Assembly: GCA_044507065.1 (NCBI GenBank)
Contig: JBIQJY010000004.1
Span: 1-64,000, forward strand
Reading direction: 5' to 3'
DNA: 64,000 nt
From: SCN-69-37 sp044507065
GTDB taxonomy: Bacteria; Acidobacteriota; Vicinamibacteria; Vicinamibacterales; SCN-69-37
Under the pieces are notes generated by a model that saw only the letters and a program-made list of their open reading frames with translations, was not told the origin of the DNA and searched no databases. The position numbers and the translations under genes were made by a program. Shown piece by piece: positions 53,753-62,413 of this stretch. Within the stretch, counting starts at the first letter, position 1, and every line of letters starts with the position of its first letter.

Positions 53753-54865
53753 ATGGGCCGATATAAGTTCGCTGTCGTGAGCGGCGTGTGTCTGTCAGCC
53801 GCACTCGCGGCCTGCAGCAACAGCCCCAAGAGTCCGGTCAGTCCCGATACGAGCGCGCCGGTTGTCGAAGCCGTCGGGCCGAACGGCGAAACGCTGAAGA
53901 TCGCGGCGCCCGCCACGCTCTCGCCCGCGGGTGGCGTGCAGGCCGATGCGGCCCTGGTGCTCGTCGCCGGCAACGTCACCGGCACGCACGCGGCCTTCCC
54001 GGTCTCCTACCGCTATGAAGTGCGCAAGCCTGGCGGGGCCGTCGTGGCCACGGGTATCGTGCCGGCGGCGGCCGGCAACAGCACCAGCATCCCGGTCGCG
54101 ACCGCGCTCGATTTCGATGCGGACCACACCTGGCGCGTGCGCGCCGAGTATGCCGGCGCGGCGGGGCCCTGGTCGGGCGACGCGGCATTCCGGTCGGGCG
54201 CTGGCGGCTACATCAGGGGCAGCGAGGTGTTCGACCCGCTGACCACGGGCATGACGGCCGGCGTCGCCAATGGTCCGGTCACCTTCATTCCCGGCGTGGG
54301 GATCCGGCTCGACACCAACGGGTCGTATGTGGCCTACGAACTGCCCGTCACCCTGCAGGAGGGCGAGTTCTCCTTCATGGCCACAAACGTTGACGAGGGG
54401 AACCCGGGTGACAAGTCCAAGGTCATGTCGATGGCCGAGGGGTTTGGCGACGTGACCGACAACGACTACCGCCAGACGCTCGAGGTGCGCGGCCGCGACT
54501 ATCAGGGAGCGCCGGGCACGATCTCCTATCGCATCATCACGGGAGATTCGCGTGAGGAGATGCACCGGATCTCAGACGCGCCCCGCGTGGGACACACCTG
54601 GACGCGCAGCGACTGGTACTTCTTCAAGATGTGGTGGCGGACGGGCCAGGCCGGCTACGAGGTCCGCGAGGGTTCACCGCGTGGCCCCATCGTCGCGTCG
54701 CATACCCTTGGCACGTCAGGCCATCCGTACCGTCCGGTGCCGCACGTGGTGTACCTCGGCGCGCCCAACACGCGCGCCGGGTTCCTCAACGCCACACACG
54801 GCGGCATGACGGTCAAGAACGTGTGGGTGTCGGGCAGCCCGCGGCCGGCGTTCCCCGGCGAGTAG
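53753..54865 (+). CDS. Lipoprotein with Fn3-like and lectin/glucanase-like domains
   Basis: Predicted lipoprotein of 370 aa with lipobox ALAAC (Cys21). An Fn3-like domain (about 45-145, ending TWRVRAEYAGAAGPWS) is followed by a jelly-roll-like domain (about 150-370: YELPVTLQEGEFSFMAT, WYFFKMWWRTGQAGYEV, HVVYLGAP, GGMTVKNVWVSG) that resembles concanavalin-type sugar-binding folds. Catalytic residues are not evident. The ATG follows TTGGAG by about 10 nt, and TACCAT at 53687-53692 may be a -10. A strong terminator follows. Confidence 0.75.
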   Translation: MGRYKFAVVSGVCLSAALAACSNSPKSPVSPDTSAPVVEAVGPNGETLKIAAPATLSPAGGVQADAALVLVAGNVTGTHAAFPVSYRYEVRKPGGAVVATGIVPAAAGNSTSIPVATALDFDADHTWRVRAEYAGAAGPWSGDAAFRSGAGGYIRGSEVFDPLTTGMTAGVANGPVTFIPGVGIRLDTNGSYVAYELPVTLQEGEFSFMATNVDEGNPGDKSKVMSMAEGFGDVTDNDYRQTLEVRGRDYQGAPGTISYRIITGDSREEMHRISDAPRVGHTWTRSDWYFFKMWWRTGQAGYEVREGSPRGPIVASHTLGTSGHPYRPVPHVVYLGAPNTRAGFLNATHGGMTVKNVWVSGSPRPAFPGE

Positions 54866-54891
54866 CCAGAACCACCGCCTCAGAGAAAAGG

Positions 54892-54925
54892 AACGGGCGC
54901 AGCAACCGAGGTTGCTGCGCCCGTT
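54892..54925 (+). terminator. Rho-independent-type terminator
   Basis: Perfect 15-bp stem (AACGGGCGCAGCAAC / GTTGCTGCGCCCGTT) with a CGAG loop, followed by GTCGTTTCC. It lies 26 bp after the lipoprotein stop in the gap before the convergent beta-barrel gene; nothing else is visible in that 133-bp gap. Confidence 0.85.
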
Positions 54926-54998
54926 GTCGTTTCCGGAGGTATCGCGCCCCACAGGCGATGGCTGCGGGGCGACAGTACGAGGCGGGAGCCTCGAGCCC

Positions 54999-55724
54999 TC
55001 AGAACTTGAAGCGGACGCCTCCGCCGAGCTGGAAGCCGCCCGCCGTCACGTCACTGCCGCCCTGAACCTCGCCGCTCGCCCGCTGGAACCGCGCGAATCC
55101 ACCAACACCCACGGTTTCGGTGAGCATGTAGCGGACGTCGACGCCCAGTTGGATGCCGAAGAAGGACTTGGTGATCGAATCGAGCGTGAGGGTCACGTCG
55201 GGCCCCGTCGCACCTTCCGAGACGGCCACGGCCGCCGGCGCGTCGACGTTGACCCAGGCAACGGCCGGACCGGCCAGCACCGTCACGTCGAGCTGTTCGC
55301 CGGCCGGCACGACCCACGCCGCCAGGAAGCCCAGCCAGCGCTCGGAGTACCCCATGTCGGCGATCGTGTCGGTCACCGCGCGAGGCCGGTCGAAGAAGAT
55401 CGGGTCGGGAATCGAGGCCGTCAGCGTGCCGTCACCGCTCGACGACCGGGTGGAAAAGCTGATCGCGCCGCCGAGATTCTCGCGAATCATCAGCCCGCCG
55501 GTGATGTCGAAGACGCCGCCCGCGCCGGCGCTGCGCGAGGTTGCCACTGCCGCTGGCTCGTCGTAGATCGTCGGCGCCAGCGAGAGGTCGATGTCGGTCG
55601 AACCGGCATGAACGCCGGCACTCACGTTGACGAAGATGCTGCCGTCCCAGGTCGTCTGGGCCGATGCGTTCATGGCCGTTGCCAGCAGGACGGTCCCCGC
55701 CAGGGCCGCGATACGTGTGCTCAT
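54999..55724 (-). CDS. Outer-membrane beta-barrel protein (OmpW/OmpA-like porin family)
   Basis: Exported 241-aa protein. The signal peptide ends ATAMNASAQ. The mature part alternates short strands and turns (SIFVNVSAGVHAG, GGVFDITGGLMIREN, FFGIQLGVDVRYML, TVGVGGFARFQRA) and ends FQLGGGVRFKF, with terminal Phe as needed for BAM-dependent insertion. An 8-stranded barrel is likely. The ATG at 55724 has GAGG about 14 nt upstream. A possible -10 (TATGAT) is at 55833-55838 on the minus strand. Confidence 0.8.
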   Translation of the reverse strand: MSTRIAALAGTVLLATAMNASAQTTWDGSIFVNVSAGVHAGSTDIDLSLAPTIYDEPAAVATSRSAGAGGVFDITGGLMIRENLGGAISFSTRSSSGDGTLTASIPDPIFFDRPRAVTDTIADMGYSERWLGFLAAWVVPAGEQLDVTVLAGPAVAWVNVDAPAAVAVSEGATGPDVTLTLDSITKSFFGIQLGVDVRYMLTETVGVGGFARFQRASGEVQGGSDVTAGGFQLGGGVRFKF

Positions 55725-55877
55725 TACTATGATTCCCTCGCTGCGGGGCCACGCGGCGGCCGTTGCCGTTTGGCCCGGTTGAAGCCGGATCGCTGGGGAC
55801 GGTCCGGAAAGATCGGCCACATGCCGTGCGAAATCATACACGATCTATCTGGCCGTAACTTGCTGTCTTTTCAGCGG

Positions 55878-55906
55878 TTGACCGCTTGGGCACCGGGGGC
55901 TATCAT
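55878..55906 (+). promoter_or_regulatory. Sigma-70 promoter of the radical SAM gene
   Basis: TTGACC (55878-55883), a 17-bp spacer and TATCAT (55901-55906) match consensus closely. Transcription would begin near 55913, only about 8 nt before the ATG at 55921, so the message is nearly leaderless. Confidence 0.72.
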
Positions 55907-55920
55907 CGAACGACGGCCTG

Positions 55921-57084
55921 ATGTCCACCGATACCTTCCGTCTACGCTACCTCGCAAAATCCGTTGCTGGAGTTCCGCGCGACCTCGTGCAATCGGCCGC
56001 CTCGCACGTCACGGCCATCCGGCCCACCGTGTTCATCTTCAACTGCACCTGGGTGTGCGACGCGAAGTGCACGATGTGCAACAACTGGAAGTGGGGCAAC
56101 CGGAAGGAAGACATCACGCTGGATCAGCTCGATCGCGTGATGGACAACGGCGACTTCTGGCACGCCGTCGAGAACCTCAACATCTCCGGCGGCGAGCCGA
56201 CGACGCGCCTCGATCTGCCCGAGATGGTCGAGCTGTTTCATCGCCGGCTGCCCCGCATGCGCAAGCTCGGCATCAACACCACGGGCCTCACCCCCAAGCG
56301 CGCCATCCCGATGCTCACCCGCATCGTCGACTACTGCGGCGAGCACAACCTGCTCATCAGCATCCGCGTATCGATAGACGGCGTGGGCGACGTGCACGAC
56401 CAGGTGCGCAACGTGAAGCTCGGTTTCGACAGGGCCTCGGTCACCATCGAGGCGATGCAGGAACTGGCGGCGCGGTCCCCGCACTTCCAGTTCGGCGTGG
56501 CGTCGACCATCTTCGCGAAGAACCTCGACGATGCGAAGAACATCCACGCGTGGGCGCGGTCGAAGAATATCGACATCGTCTTCAACATGCTGCGGTTCAC
56601 CGACAACATGCTGCACAACCGCGATCTGGAAGCGACCGTCGGGTTCAAGACGCGCGAAGAGGAATTCATGCGCGAGTTCTTCCTCGACCGCGTCGCCGAG
56701 GAATCGATCCTGAGCGGCCAGGCATTCATGTATCTCCACTACGCCGAGATGATCGCCAACGGGTACCACCGGACGATGCCGTGCCCGTTCCAGCGGCAGG
56801 GCCTGCTGCTCAACCCGAACGGCGACCTCTACTACTGTGAGAACTCGAAGAAACTGGGCAACGCGATCGAGACGCCGCCGAGCGAGCTGTACTTCGGCGC
56901 CGGGAACCTGACCGACCGCGAGGCGCTCAAGCGCGACACCTGTCCGACCTGCCTCAGCCCCTGCCAGGTCAACGTGGGCGCGATGAAGCAGGTCGTGCCC
57001 TACGTCAAGTTCCTGTCGCGTGCCAGGCGCGTGAAACACGAACGCCTGCGGCGACTCCACGAGCAGCCAGACCCGGTACGCTGA
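55921..57084 (+). CDS. Radical SAM protein with SPASM-type C-terminal cysteines
   Basis: Iron-sulfur SAM-cleaving enzyme of 387 aa. The cluster motif CX3CX2C is C46, C50, C53 (WVCDAKCTMCNNW), followed by the GGE motif (NISGGEPTT) and GVASTIF. A C-terminal cysteine set (LLLNPNGDLYYCENSKK, then CPTCLSPC) fits a SPASM auxiliary-cluster domain. Such enzymes modify peptides, proteins or sugars; the target is unknown and no precursor peptide gene is seen nearby. It is followed after 10 nt by a flippase-like protein, so the product may be a lipid-linked or exported molecule. Confidence 0.9.
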   Translation: MSTDTFRLRYLAKSVAGVPRDLVQSAASHVTAIRPTVFIFNCTWVCDAKCTMCNNWKWGNRKEDITLDQLDRVMDNGDFWHAVENLNISGGEPTTRLDLPEMVELFHRRLPRMRKLGINTTGLTPKRAIPMLTRIVDYCGEHNLLISIRVSIDGVGDVHDQVRNVKLGFDRASVTIEAMQELAARSPHFQFGVASTIFAKNLDDAKNIHAWARSKNIDIVFNMLRFTDNMLHNRDLEATVGFKTREEEFMREFFLDRVAEESILSGQAFMYLHYAEMIANGYHRTMPCPFQRQGLLLNPNGDLYYCENSKKLGNAIETPPSELYFGAGNLTDREALKRDTCPTCLSPCQVNVGAMKQVVPYVKFLSRARRVKHERLRRLHEQPDPVR

Positions 57085-57094
57085 CGCGCGGCCC

Positions 57095-58039
57095 GTGTCC
57101 CGGCGCTTGTCCACCCTCCTCCGCCTCGTCGTTGCGATCGGCATCGCGGCCTTTGTCCTGCACCAATCGAACCCCGCGGACGCCTTCACGGCGCTCCGGC
57201 AGGTCTCGCCGGCATGGCTTGGCGGCGCGGCGGTTCTCGTCATCGCGGATCGCGCACTGATGGCGTATCGCTGGATGGCGCTGTTGGGATCGGGCGACCG
57301 TCCACCGTTCGGCCGCATGCTGCGCATCTTCTTCGAGAGCAGCTTCGTCGGCGCGTTCCTTCCGAGTGTTGGAGGCGACGTGGCGCGCGCGTGGAAGCTT
57401 GCGCACGACGGCGTGTCGGGATCGCGCTCGGTGGCGTCGGTGCTGATGGACCGCCTGCTGGGCGTCATTTCGATCCTGATGAGCGGCGCCGTCGGTATCG
57501 CGCTCGCTCCCGCGGTGTTCGACCGCTCCGTCCTGATCGTGTCGGTCGGGCTGCTGTCGCTGGCCTGCGCGGCGGCACTGCTGCTCGTCTTCAGCCGGAC
57601 GGCCGATCGCCTCGCGAAGGCCTCCCTGGTGTGGGTGCCCTCGGCCTGGGTGGCTCGCTCGCTGCACCGCCTGCTGGATGCACTTCAGGCGTATCGCCAT
57701 CAGTCGCGTGCGCTGGTGCTGGTGCTTGGCGCTTCGGTTGTCGTTCAGGTGCTGCGGGTCGCGCAGGCCTGGATGCTCGGCCGCGGTCTCGCGATGACGG
57801 TCCCCTTCGAGGTCTACCTCGCCTACATTCCGATCATCCTGCTGGTGATGATGCTGCCCATCACGGTGAGCGGCATCGGCACGGGCAATCTGGCGTTCGT
57901 CTTCCTGTTCACCCAGGCCGGCGTCCCGGCGTCGTCGGCCTTCGCCCTGTCGGTGCTGTTCCTGCTGCTTGGCGTGGCCGGCATGCTTCCCGGCGGCGTG
58001 CTGTATGCGCTGCCGCGGCGAGCGGTCGAGACGCGCTGA
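57095..58039 (+). CDS. Flippase-like membrane protein (UPF0104 family)
   Basis: The 314-aa polytopic protein has about 8 hydrophobic segments and the family motifs ESSFVGAFLPSVGGDVAR (about residues 82-99) and MLPITVSGIGTGNLAFVF (about 253-270). It is a paralogue-type match to the protein at 46.5 kb by motif layout. The start is GTG at 57095, 10 nt after the radical SAM stop, suggesting one operon. Its role may be translocation of a lipid or lipid-linked sugar. Confidence 0.82.
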   Translation: MSRRLSTLLRLVVAIGIAAFVLHQSNPADAFTALRQVSPAWLGGAAVLVIADRALMAYRWMALLGSGDRPPFGRMLRIFFESSFVGAFLPSVGGDVARAWKLAHDGVSGSRSVASVLMDRLLGVISILMSGAVGIALAPAVFDRSVLIVSVGLLSLACAAALLLVFSRTADRLAKASLVWVPSAWVARSLHRLLDALQAYRHQSRALVLVLGASVVVQVLRVAQAWMLGRGLAMTVPFEVYLAYIPIILLVMMLPITVSGIGTGNLAFVFLFTQAGVPASSAFALSVLFLLLGVAGMLPGGVLYALPRRAVETR

Positions 58040-58049
58040 CGCGTTCGAG

Positions 58050-59066
58050 CTACGGGCGCCGGGAGAAGGGCCAGGTCGGGGACGCCAGTCTGGCCGGGTC
58101 GGCGGGAGCCGCCGCCTCGAAGTGGTTCTTGATGACATCGAGGAACACGTCCGCCAGGAACTCGTAGCCGGCGGGGGTCGGGTGCAGCCCGTCCTGGCCG
58201 ATGAACAGCTCCTTCATCGGATCGACGGCATGGAACGTGTCGACCAGCACGGCCCCCTCCGCACTCGCCCACGATCGGATCTCGTCGTTCAAGGCGTCCA
58301 CGCGGTCAGGATCCGGCGGTTTGATGCGTCCTTGGACGCCGGGGAGCAGCGTCGAGACCATCACCAGGGGCACGTTGGCACGCACAGCGCGCCGCACGGC
58401 GCTGCGGAGCACGTCGCCCACGAGTTCCGGGTCCTTCGTACCGATGTCGTTGACACCCTCGAGCACGATCAGCATGTCGGGCCGGTGGCGCTCGACGAGT
58501 CGCTCGAGCCGGTCCTCCCCTTCCCCGGTCAACAGCTCGCCGGGCTGTCCTTCATTGATGACCTCGACCGTCTGCGCGGCATAACGTGCGCGAAGCTTGT
58601 CCTGCAGGAGTGCTGGATAACTTCCGGCCGGTCCGGCCGACCGCACGCGATTGGGCGCCGGCTGCGAGACAACGCCCCACGTGATGCTGTCACCAAAGGC
58701 CAGCACCCGGGTGCCGCGGAGCCGCGGCACGCGCGTCACGCTGACGCGGAACGTGCACGAAGCCGTTCGCGAGGCACTGTCGGTGGCGGTGCACGTGACG
58801 GTCGTGTCCCCCAGCACGAACGGGCTGCCGGATGGCGCCACGCACGCGACGGCAACAGGCGCCGCGCCGCCCACGGCCTGCGCCAGCGGGTAGTTCACCG
58901 GCACCTCCGTACCTTCGATCAGCTGTGCCTGGACATCGGCCGGGCACTGCACCGTTGGCGCCCCGCCGCCCGGCGGGGGTGTCGGCCCCGAGGGGCTCGA
59001 ACATGCGATGGTCAGCGCGAGCGTAGCGGCCGACAGTAGCAGTCGAATGAATGAGGAGTGCGGCAC
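58050..59066 (-). CDS. Lipoprotein SGNH/GDSL hydrolase with an N-terminal HYR-like domain
   Basis: Predicted surface lipoprotein of 338 aa: lipobox LTIAC with Cys22, then a Pro/Gly linker, a hyalin-repeat-like domain (about 38-112, with cysteines in TCTATDSASRTASC) and an SGNH esterase domain (about 118-325). The catalytic Ser is S127 in FGDSITWG, with the Gly block NEGQPGE, Asn block EGVNDIG, and D/H block DGLHPTPAGYEF. This suits a deacetylase or esterase acting on carbohydrate or lipid. The start is a GTG at 59066. Confidence 0.88.
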   Translation of the reverse strand: MPHSSFIRLLLSAATLALTIACSSPSGPTPPPGGGAPTVQCPADVQAQLIEGTEVPVNYPLAQAVGGAAPVAVACVAPSGSPFVLGDTTVTCTATDSASRTASCTFRVSVTRVPRLRGTRVLAFGDSITWGVVSQPAPNRVRSAGPAGSYPALLQDKLRARYAAQTVEVINEGQPGELLTGEGEDRLERLVERHRPDMLIVLEGVNDIGTKDPELVGDVLRSAVRRAVRANVPLVMVSTLLPGVQGRIKPPDPDRVDALNDEIRSWASAEGAVLVDTFHAVDPMKELFIGQDGLHPTPAGYEFLADVFLDVIKNHFEAAAPADPARLASPTWPFSRRP

Positions 59067-59145
59067 GGTGCTGGGAGAAAACGTCAGGCGCGGCGCCGCG
59101 GTCGCAGCGGTTGGCCATCAGGATATTCGGCGGATTCGCGCGTGG

Positions 59146-60171
59146 TCAAGACTCGCGACCGGCGACTCCCGCCGCCGAGTGCCGGGCCGGGAAGGCCTGT
59201 GCAGTTCGCGGTGGTTCGGCGGCGTCGAGGATCTGGCGGACCGCGTATACCGGTTTGTCCTGCGATTCGTGATACGTCCGCGACTGCAACTCGGCCAGCA
59301 GCCCGACGGTCACGAGTTGGACGCCCGTGAACACGAGCAGGATGCCAAGCAATACGAACGGCAGCCGCTCGGTGAGGGCCACGTAGCCCGCCAGCTTGAC
59401 GTACGCCAGGTACCCCAGGATGACAGCACCGGTGAGGCCCATCGCGCCGCCGATCAGGCCGAACATCTGGAGCGGACGCGTCGAGTAGCTGAGCAGGAAC
59501 TTGACGGTAATCAGATCGAGGATGACGCGAATCGTCCGCGAGATGCCGTACTTCGATCGACCGTGGACGCGCGCGCGGTGATTGACCGGCTGCTCGCCGA
59601 TGCGCACGCCCATTTCGCTCGCCAGGGCCGGCAGGAACCGATGGAGTTCGCCGTAGAGGCGAAGCGGCTTGACGACCTCGGCGCGGAAGATCTTCAGGGA
59701 GCAGCCGTAGTCGTTCAACTTCACGCCGGTCGCCCAGGAAATGAGGCGATTGGCGATCTGCGACGGGAGGCGCCGATTGAGCCAGGCGTCCTTGCGATCC
59801 TTTCGCCAGCCGCACACGATGTCGAGCGCCTCGCGCTCGAGCCGCTCGACCATCGCCGGCACGTCGCGCGGGTCGTTCTGCAGATCGCCGTCCGACGTTG
59901 CGATGAGTGCACCGCGCGCCGCAGCGAAGCCGGCGGCAAACGCGGCGGTCTGGCCAAAATTCCGGCGGAACTGGATCACCCGCACGTGCGGATCGCGTGC
60001 GTGGAGTGCCGCCATGGCCGCAAACGACCCGTCAGTGCTCCCGTCGTCGACCAGGATCAATTCGTACGGACGGCCCCATGCCGACAGCACGTCGGTGAAC
60101 TCGCGATGGAGCGCCTCGAGGTTCCGTTCCTCGTTGTAGACGGGAATGACGACCGAAAGATGGGGGGTCAC
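59146..60171 (-). CDS. Glycosyltransferase family 2, dolichol-phosphate-mannose-synthase/GtrB-like
   Basis: Transfers a sugar to polyprenyl phosphate on the cytoplasmic face. The 341-aa protein has the GT-A start LSVVIPVYNEERNLEAL, DDGSTDGSF, the DXD-like SDGDLQNDP, and QPVNHRARVHGRSKYG, followed by two C-terminal membrane segments (about 240-265 and 275-300). The length and two-TM tail match GtrB/ArnC-type enzymes. It lies 49 nt downstream of the DedA-family gene. The start is a GTG at 60171. Its lipid-linked product could feed the GT-C proteins at 49-51 and 61 kb. Confidence 0.92.
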   Translation of the reverse strand: MTPHLSVVIPVYNEERNLEALHREFTDVLSAWGRPYELILVDDGSTDGSFAAMAALHARDPHVRVIQFRRNFGQTAAFAAGFAAARGALIATSDGDLQNDPRDVPAMVERLEREALDIVCGWRKDRKDAWLNRRLPSQIANRLISWATGVKLNDYGCSLKIFRAEVVKPLRLYGELHRFLPALASEMGVRIGEQPVNHRARVHGRSKYGISRTIRVILDLITVKFLLSYSTRPLQMFGLIGGAMGLTGAVILGYLAYVKLAGYVALTERLPFVLLGILLVFTGVQLVTVGLLAELQSRTYHESQDKPVYAVRQILDAAEPPRTAQAFPARHSAAGVAGRES

Positions 60172-60220
60172 GGCAACGGCCCCTATTCTACGGCCTGGAT
60201 TGCGCCGGCGTCTCGCGGAC

Positions 60221-60832
60221 TCATGCCGCTCGCTGGCGACGCCACAGCATCAGGCCCAGTCCGCCCACCACGAGGCCGACGGCGAGCCACATGAGCACGA
60301 CGGGCAGATTGTCGCGGATGAAGGCCGTGGCGCGCACGCCGTACACGTAGGTCAGCCAGGCTTCGCCGCCATAGCGGAGCCCGCGCCCGACGGCCACGGC
60401 GACGATGAAGGTCCACGGGCGGATGTTGGCCACTCCGGCGAGCAGCACGAACAGCTTGAACGGAGTGGGCGGCGGCATGAGCGACGGCACGGTCACGGCC
60501 AGCCAGCCGTGCCGGCGAAGCAGGGCCAGGCCACGTTCGATGTGTTGCGCCTTGAACTTGCTGCGCAGGAAGGCTTCCCCGCCCTTGCGCGCCGTGAAGT
60601 ACAGCGCGGCGCACCCGACAATCGAACCGCCGGTTGCCGACAGTCCATGGACGATCCAGCGCTCGGGATGCTTGAGCGTGAAGGCGACGATCAGCGCGTC
60701 GGTGACCTGCGGCAGCGACAGGAACGACGAATCGAGCATCGCCACGAGCGCGAGCCCCGGCGCACCGAGCTGTTCGGCCCAGGGCGTGATGATGTCGACC
60801 AGGCGTTGGAGAAAGTCTGAGACGTACTGCAC
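60221..60832 (-). CDS. DedA/VTT-domain membrane protein (YqaA-like)
   Basis: Inner-membrane protein of 203 aa from a superfamily that includes undecaprenyl-phosphate and phosphatidylethanolamine translocases. The reentrant region ALVAMLDSSFLSLPQVTDAL and the VTVPSLMPPPTPFKLFVLLAG motif (VTT core) are visible, with about four membrane segments. The start is a GTG at 60832. A lipid-carrier recycling role would suit the adjacent GT2, but this is inference. Confidence 0.85.
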   Translation of the reverse strand: MQYVSDFLQRLVDIITPWAEQLGAPGLALVAMLDSSFLSLPQVTDALIVAFTLKHPERWIVHGLSATGGSIVGCAALYFTARKGGEAFLRSKFKAQHIERGLALLRRHGWLAVTVPSLMPPPTPFKLFVLLAGVANIRPWTFIVAVAVGRGLRYGGEAWLTYVYGVRATAFIRDNLPVVLMWLAVGLVVGGLGLMLWRRQRAA

Positions 60833-60849
60833 TGCGCTCGAGGGACCAC

Positions 60850-60855
60850 TAGAAT
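60850..60855 (+). promoter_or_regulatory. Possible -10 for the GT-C-like gene
   Basis: TAGAAT overlaps the first candidate ATG (60854). If used, translation would begin at the second ATG (60878), which has GGAAGG 10 nt upstream. The -35 (CTGCAC at 17-bp spacing) is weak. Confidence 0.3.
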
Positions 60856-62413
60856 GTCACCGGAAGGTTACGCGGGCATGCCTCACGACAACCGGGCAAT
60901 TATAGCCGAGCCGGCCGGCCGACGGTTCGCCCTGGGGGTCTTCGTGACCGCACTGGCCATTGGTGCCGGGGCAGCCCTCTGGTACGCCCGCGCCGACCTT
61001 ACCCTCAGCCACTACGATGCGCGCGCCCACCTGGTCGTCGCGCGGCGCATCGTCGACAGCCTCACGCCGGGGTGGAAGCAGATCGGTGCCGTGTGGCTGC
61101 CGCTGCCCCATCTGCTCAACATGCCGGTCGTGCAATGGGACTGGGCGTATCGCACCGGCTACCCGTCGACGGCCGTGTCCGTGCTCGCGATGTCGATCGG
61201 CCTTGGCTTGCTGTCATCGCTGCTGCTGCGGCGAACGCAATCGATCGCGGCGGCGGCGGCCGCGCCGGCCGTCATCCTGCTGAATCCCAACGTGCTCTAC
61301 CTCCAGAGCACTCCGATGACCGAACCGCTGCTCATCGGCCTGTCGCTCGTCGCCATCTATCTGGCGGATCGCTGGATCGAACGCGGCGACGGCGCGAGTC
61401 TGACGCGCGCGGGTGTGGCAATTGCCGCGCTCGCGCTCACCCGGTACGAAGGCTGGTTCGTTGCCGGGGCACTGGTCGCCATGGCGGCGTGGGGCCGGCG
61501 GCGCGACGGCATGGCGGCCCTCGCGCTCATCCCATGGCTCGGCGCGGCGATTGCCGGGTTCCTGCTGCTCAGCTGGGGCGCGACGGGCGTCTGGTTCGTG
61601 ACGTCCGGATTCTTCAATCCCGAGCCCGAGACACTTGGACAACTGGTGCCCGCGGCCGCGCACGTCGCGCGGGGCGCACATCACCTGAGCGGCACCACTG
61701 TCATCGGAGGCGGCCTCGTCGGACTGACAGCCGCCGTCATCGCGCTCGGACGCGGGCGGGTCGGCGCTGCCCTGCCGCTCGTCCTGGCGACGGCGGCGCT
61801 TCTGCCCCTCTACGCTTTCTACGAAGGACATCCGTTCCGGATCCGATACATGGTGCCAGTCGTCGTCGCCTGCGGCGCCCTGTCGGCGCTTGCCATCGCG
61901 TCACTGCCGCGCCGGTTGCAGTGGCTTGCGGCAGCTCTGCTCGTCGGCACCGCGCTGTGGCAGGCGCCACCACTCGATGCGCGGGCGCCGATGGTCGTCG
62001 AGGCGCAGTGGGAGGCCCCCTACCGGATTGCACGCGAGGCCGTCACGCAGCATCTCGTCGAGGAGTGGGATGGCAGCCCGATCCTCGCGAGCATGGGATC
62101 ACTCGGGCACTACATGCAGGAGTCGTCTCATGCCGGGTTTGCCCTGGCGGACTTCGTCCACGAGGGCAACGGCACGCTCTGGAGCACGATCCGCGAGCGG
62201 CCGGGGCGGTATGTCAACTGGATGCTGATTGAAGGACGGGCGGAAGGAGGCGACCTGTTCGCCGAACGCGCCCGTGTCGATCCGTCGCTGCTCGACGGCC
62301 TGTCACTCGTCGCCGAAGGCGGTGGTGTCGCGCTCTACCGTCGGGTAGAGCGCGACATCGTGTTGCCATCCGGAAGCGTTGGGGTCAGAAGCGGACCAGA
62401 AAGCCGACGTTGA
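60854..62413 (+). CDS. GT-C-like polytopic membrane glycosyltransferase
   Basis: A 519-aa protein (511 aa from the ATG at 60878) with about 11 hydrophobic segments and a soluble C-terminal tail. After the first membrane segment the loop LTLSHYDARAHLVVARRI carries an acidic residue in a GT-C-like context, and WLPLPHLL and NVLYLQSTPMTEPLL follow, as in PMT/ArnT-type proteins. The acceptor is unknown. It shares 29 bp with the 3' end of the convergent beta-barrel gene. It diverges from the DedA gene with a 21-bp gap. Confidence 0.75.
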   Translation: MSPEGYAGMPHDNRAIIAEPAGRRFALGVFVTALAIGAGAALWYARADLTLSHYDARAHLVVARRIVDSLTPGWKQIGAVWLPLPHLLNMPVVQWDWAYRTGYPSTAVSVLAMSIGLGLLSSLLLRRTQSIAAAAAAPAVILLNPNVLYLQSTPMTEPLLIGLSLVAIYLADRWIERGDGASLTRAGVAIAALALTRYEGWFVAGALVAMAAWGRRRDGMAALALIPWLGAAIAGFLLLSWGATGVWFVTSGFFNPEPETLGQLVPAAAHVARGAHHLSGTTVIGGGLVGLTAAVIALGRGRVGAALPLVLATAALLPLYAFYEGHPFRIRYMVPVVVACGALSALAIASLPRRLQWLAAALLVGTALWQAPPLDARAPMVVEAQWEAPYRIAREAVTQHLVEEWDGSPILASMGSLGHYMQESSHAGFALADFVHEGNGTLWSTIRERPGRYVNWMLIEGRAEGGDLFAERARVDPSLLDGLSLVAEGGGVALYRRVERDIVLPSGSVGVRSGPESRR

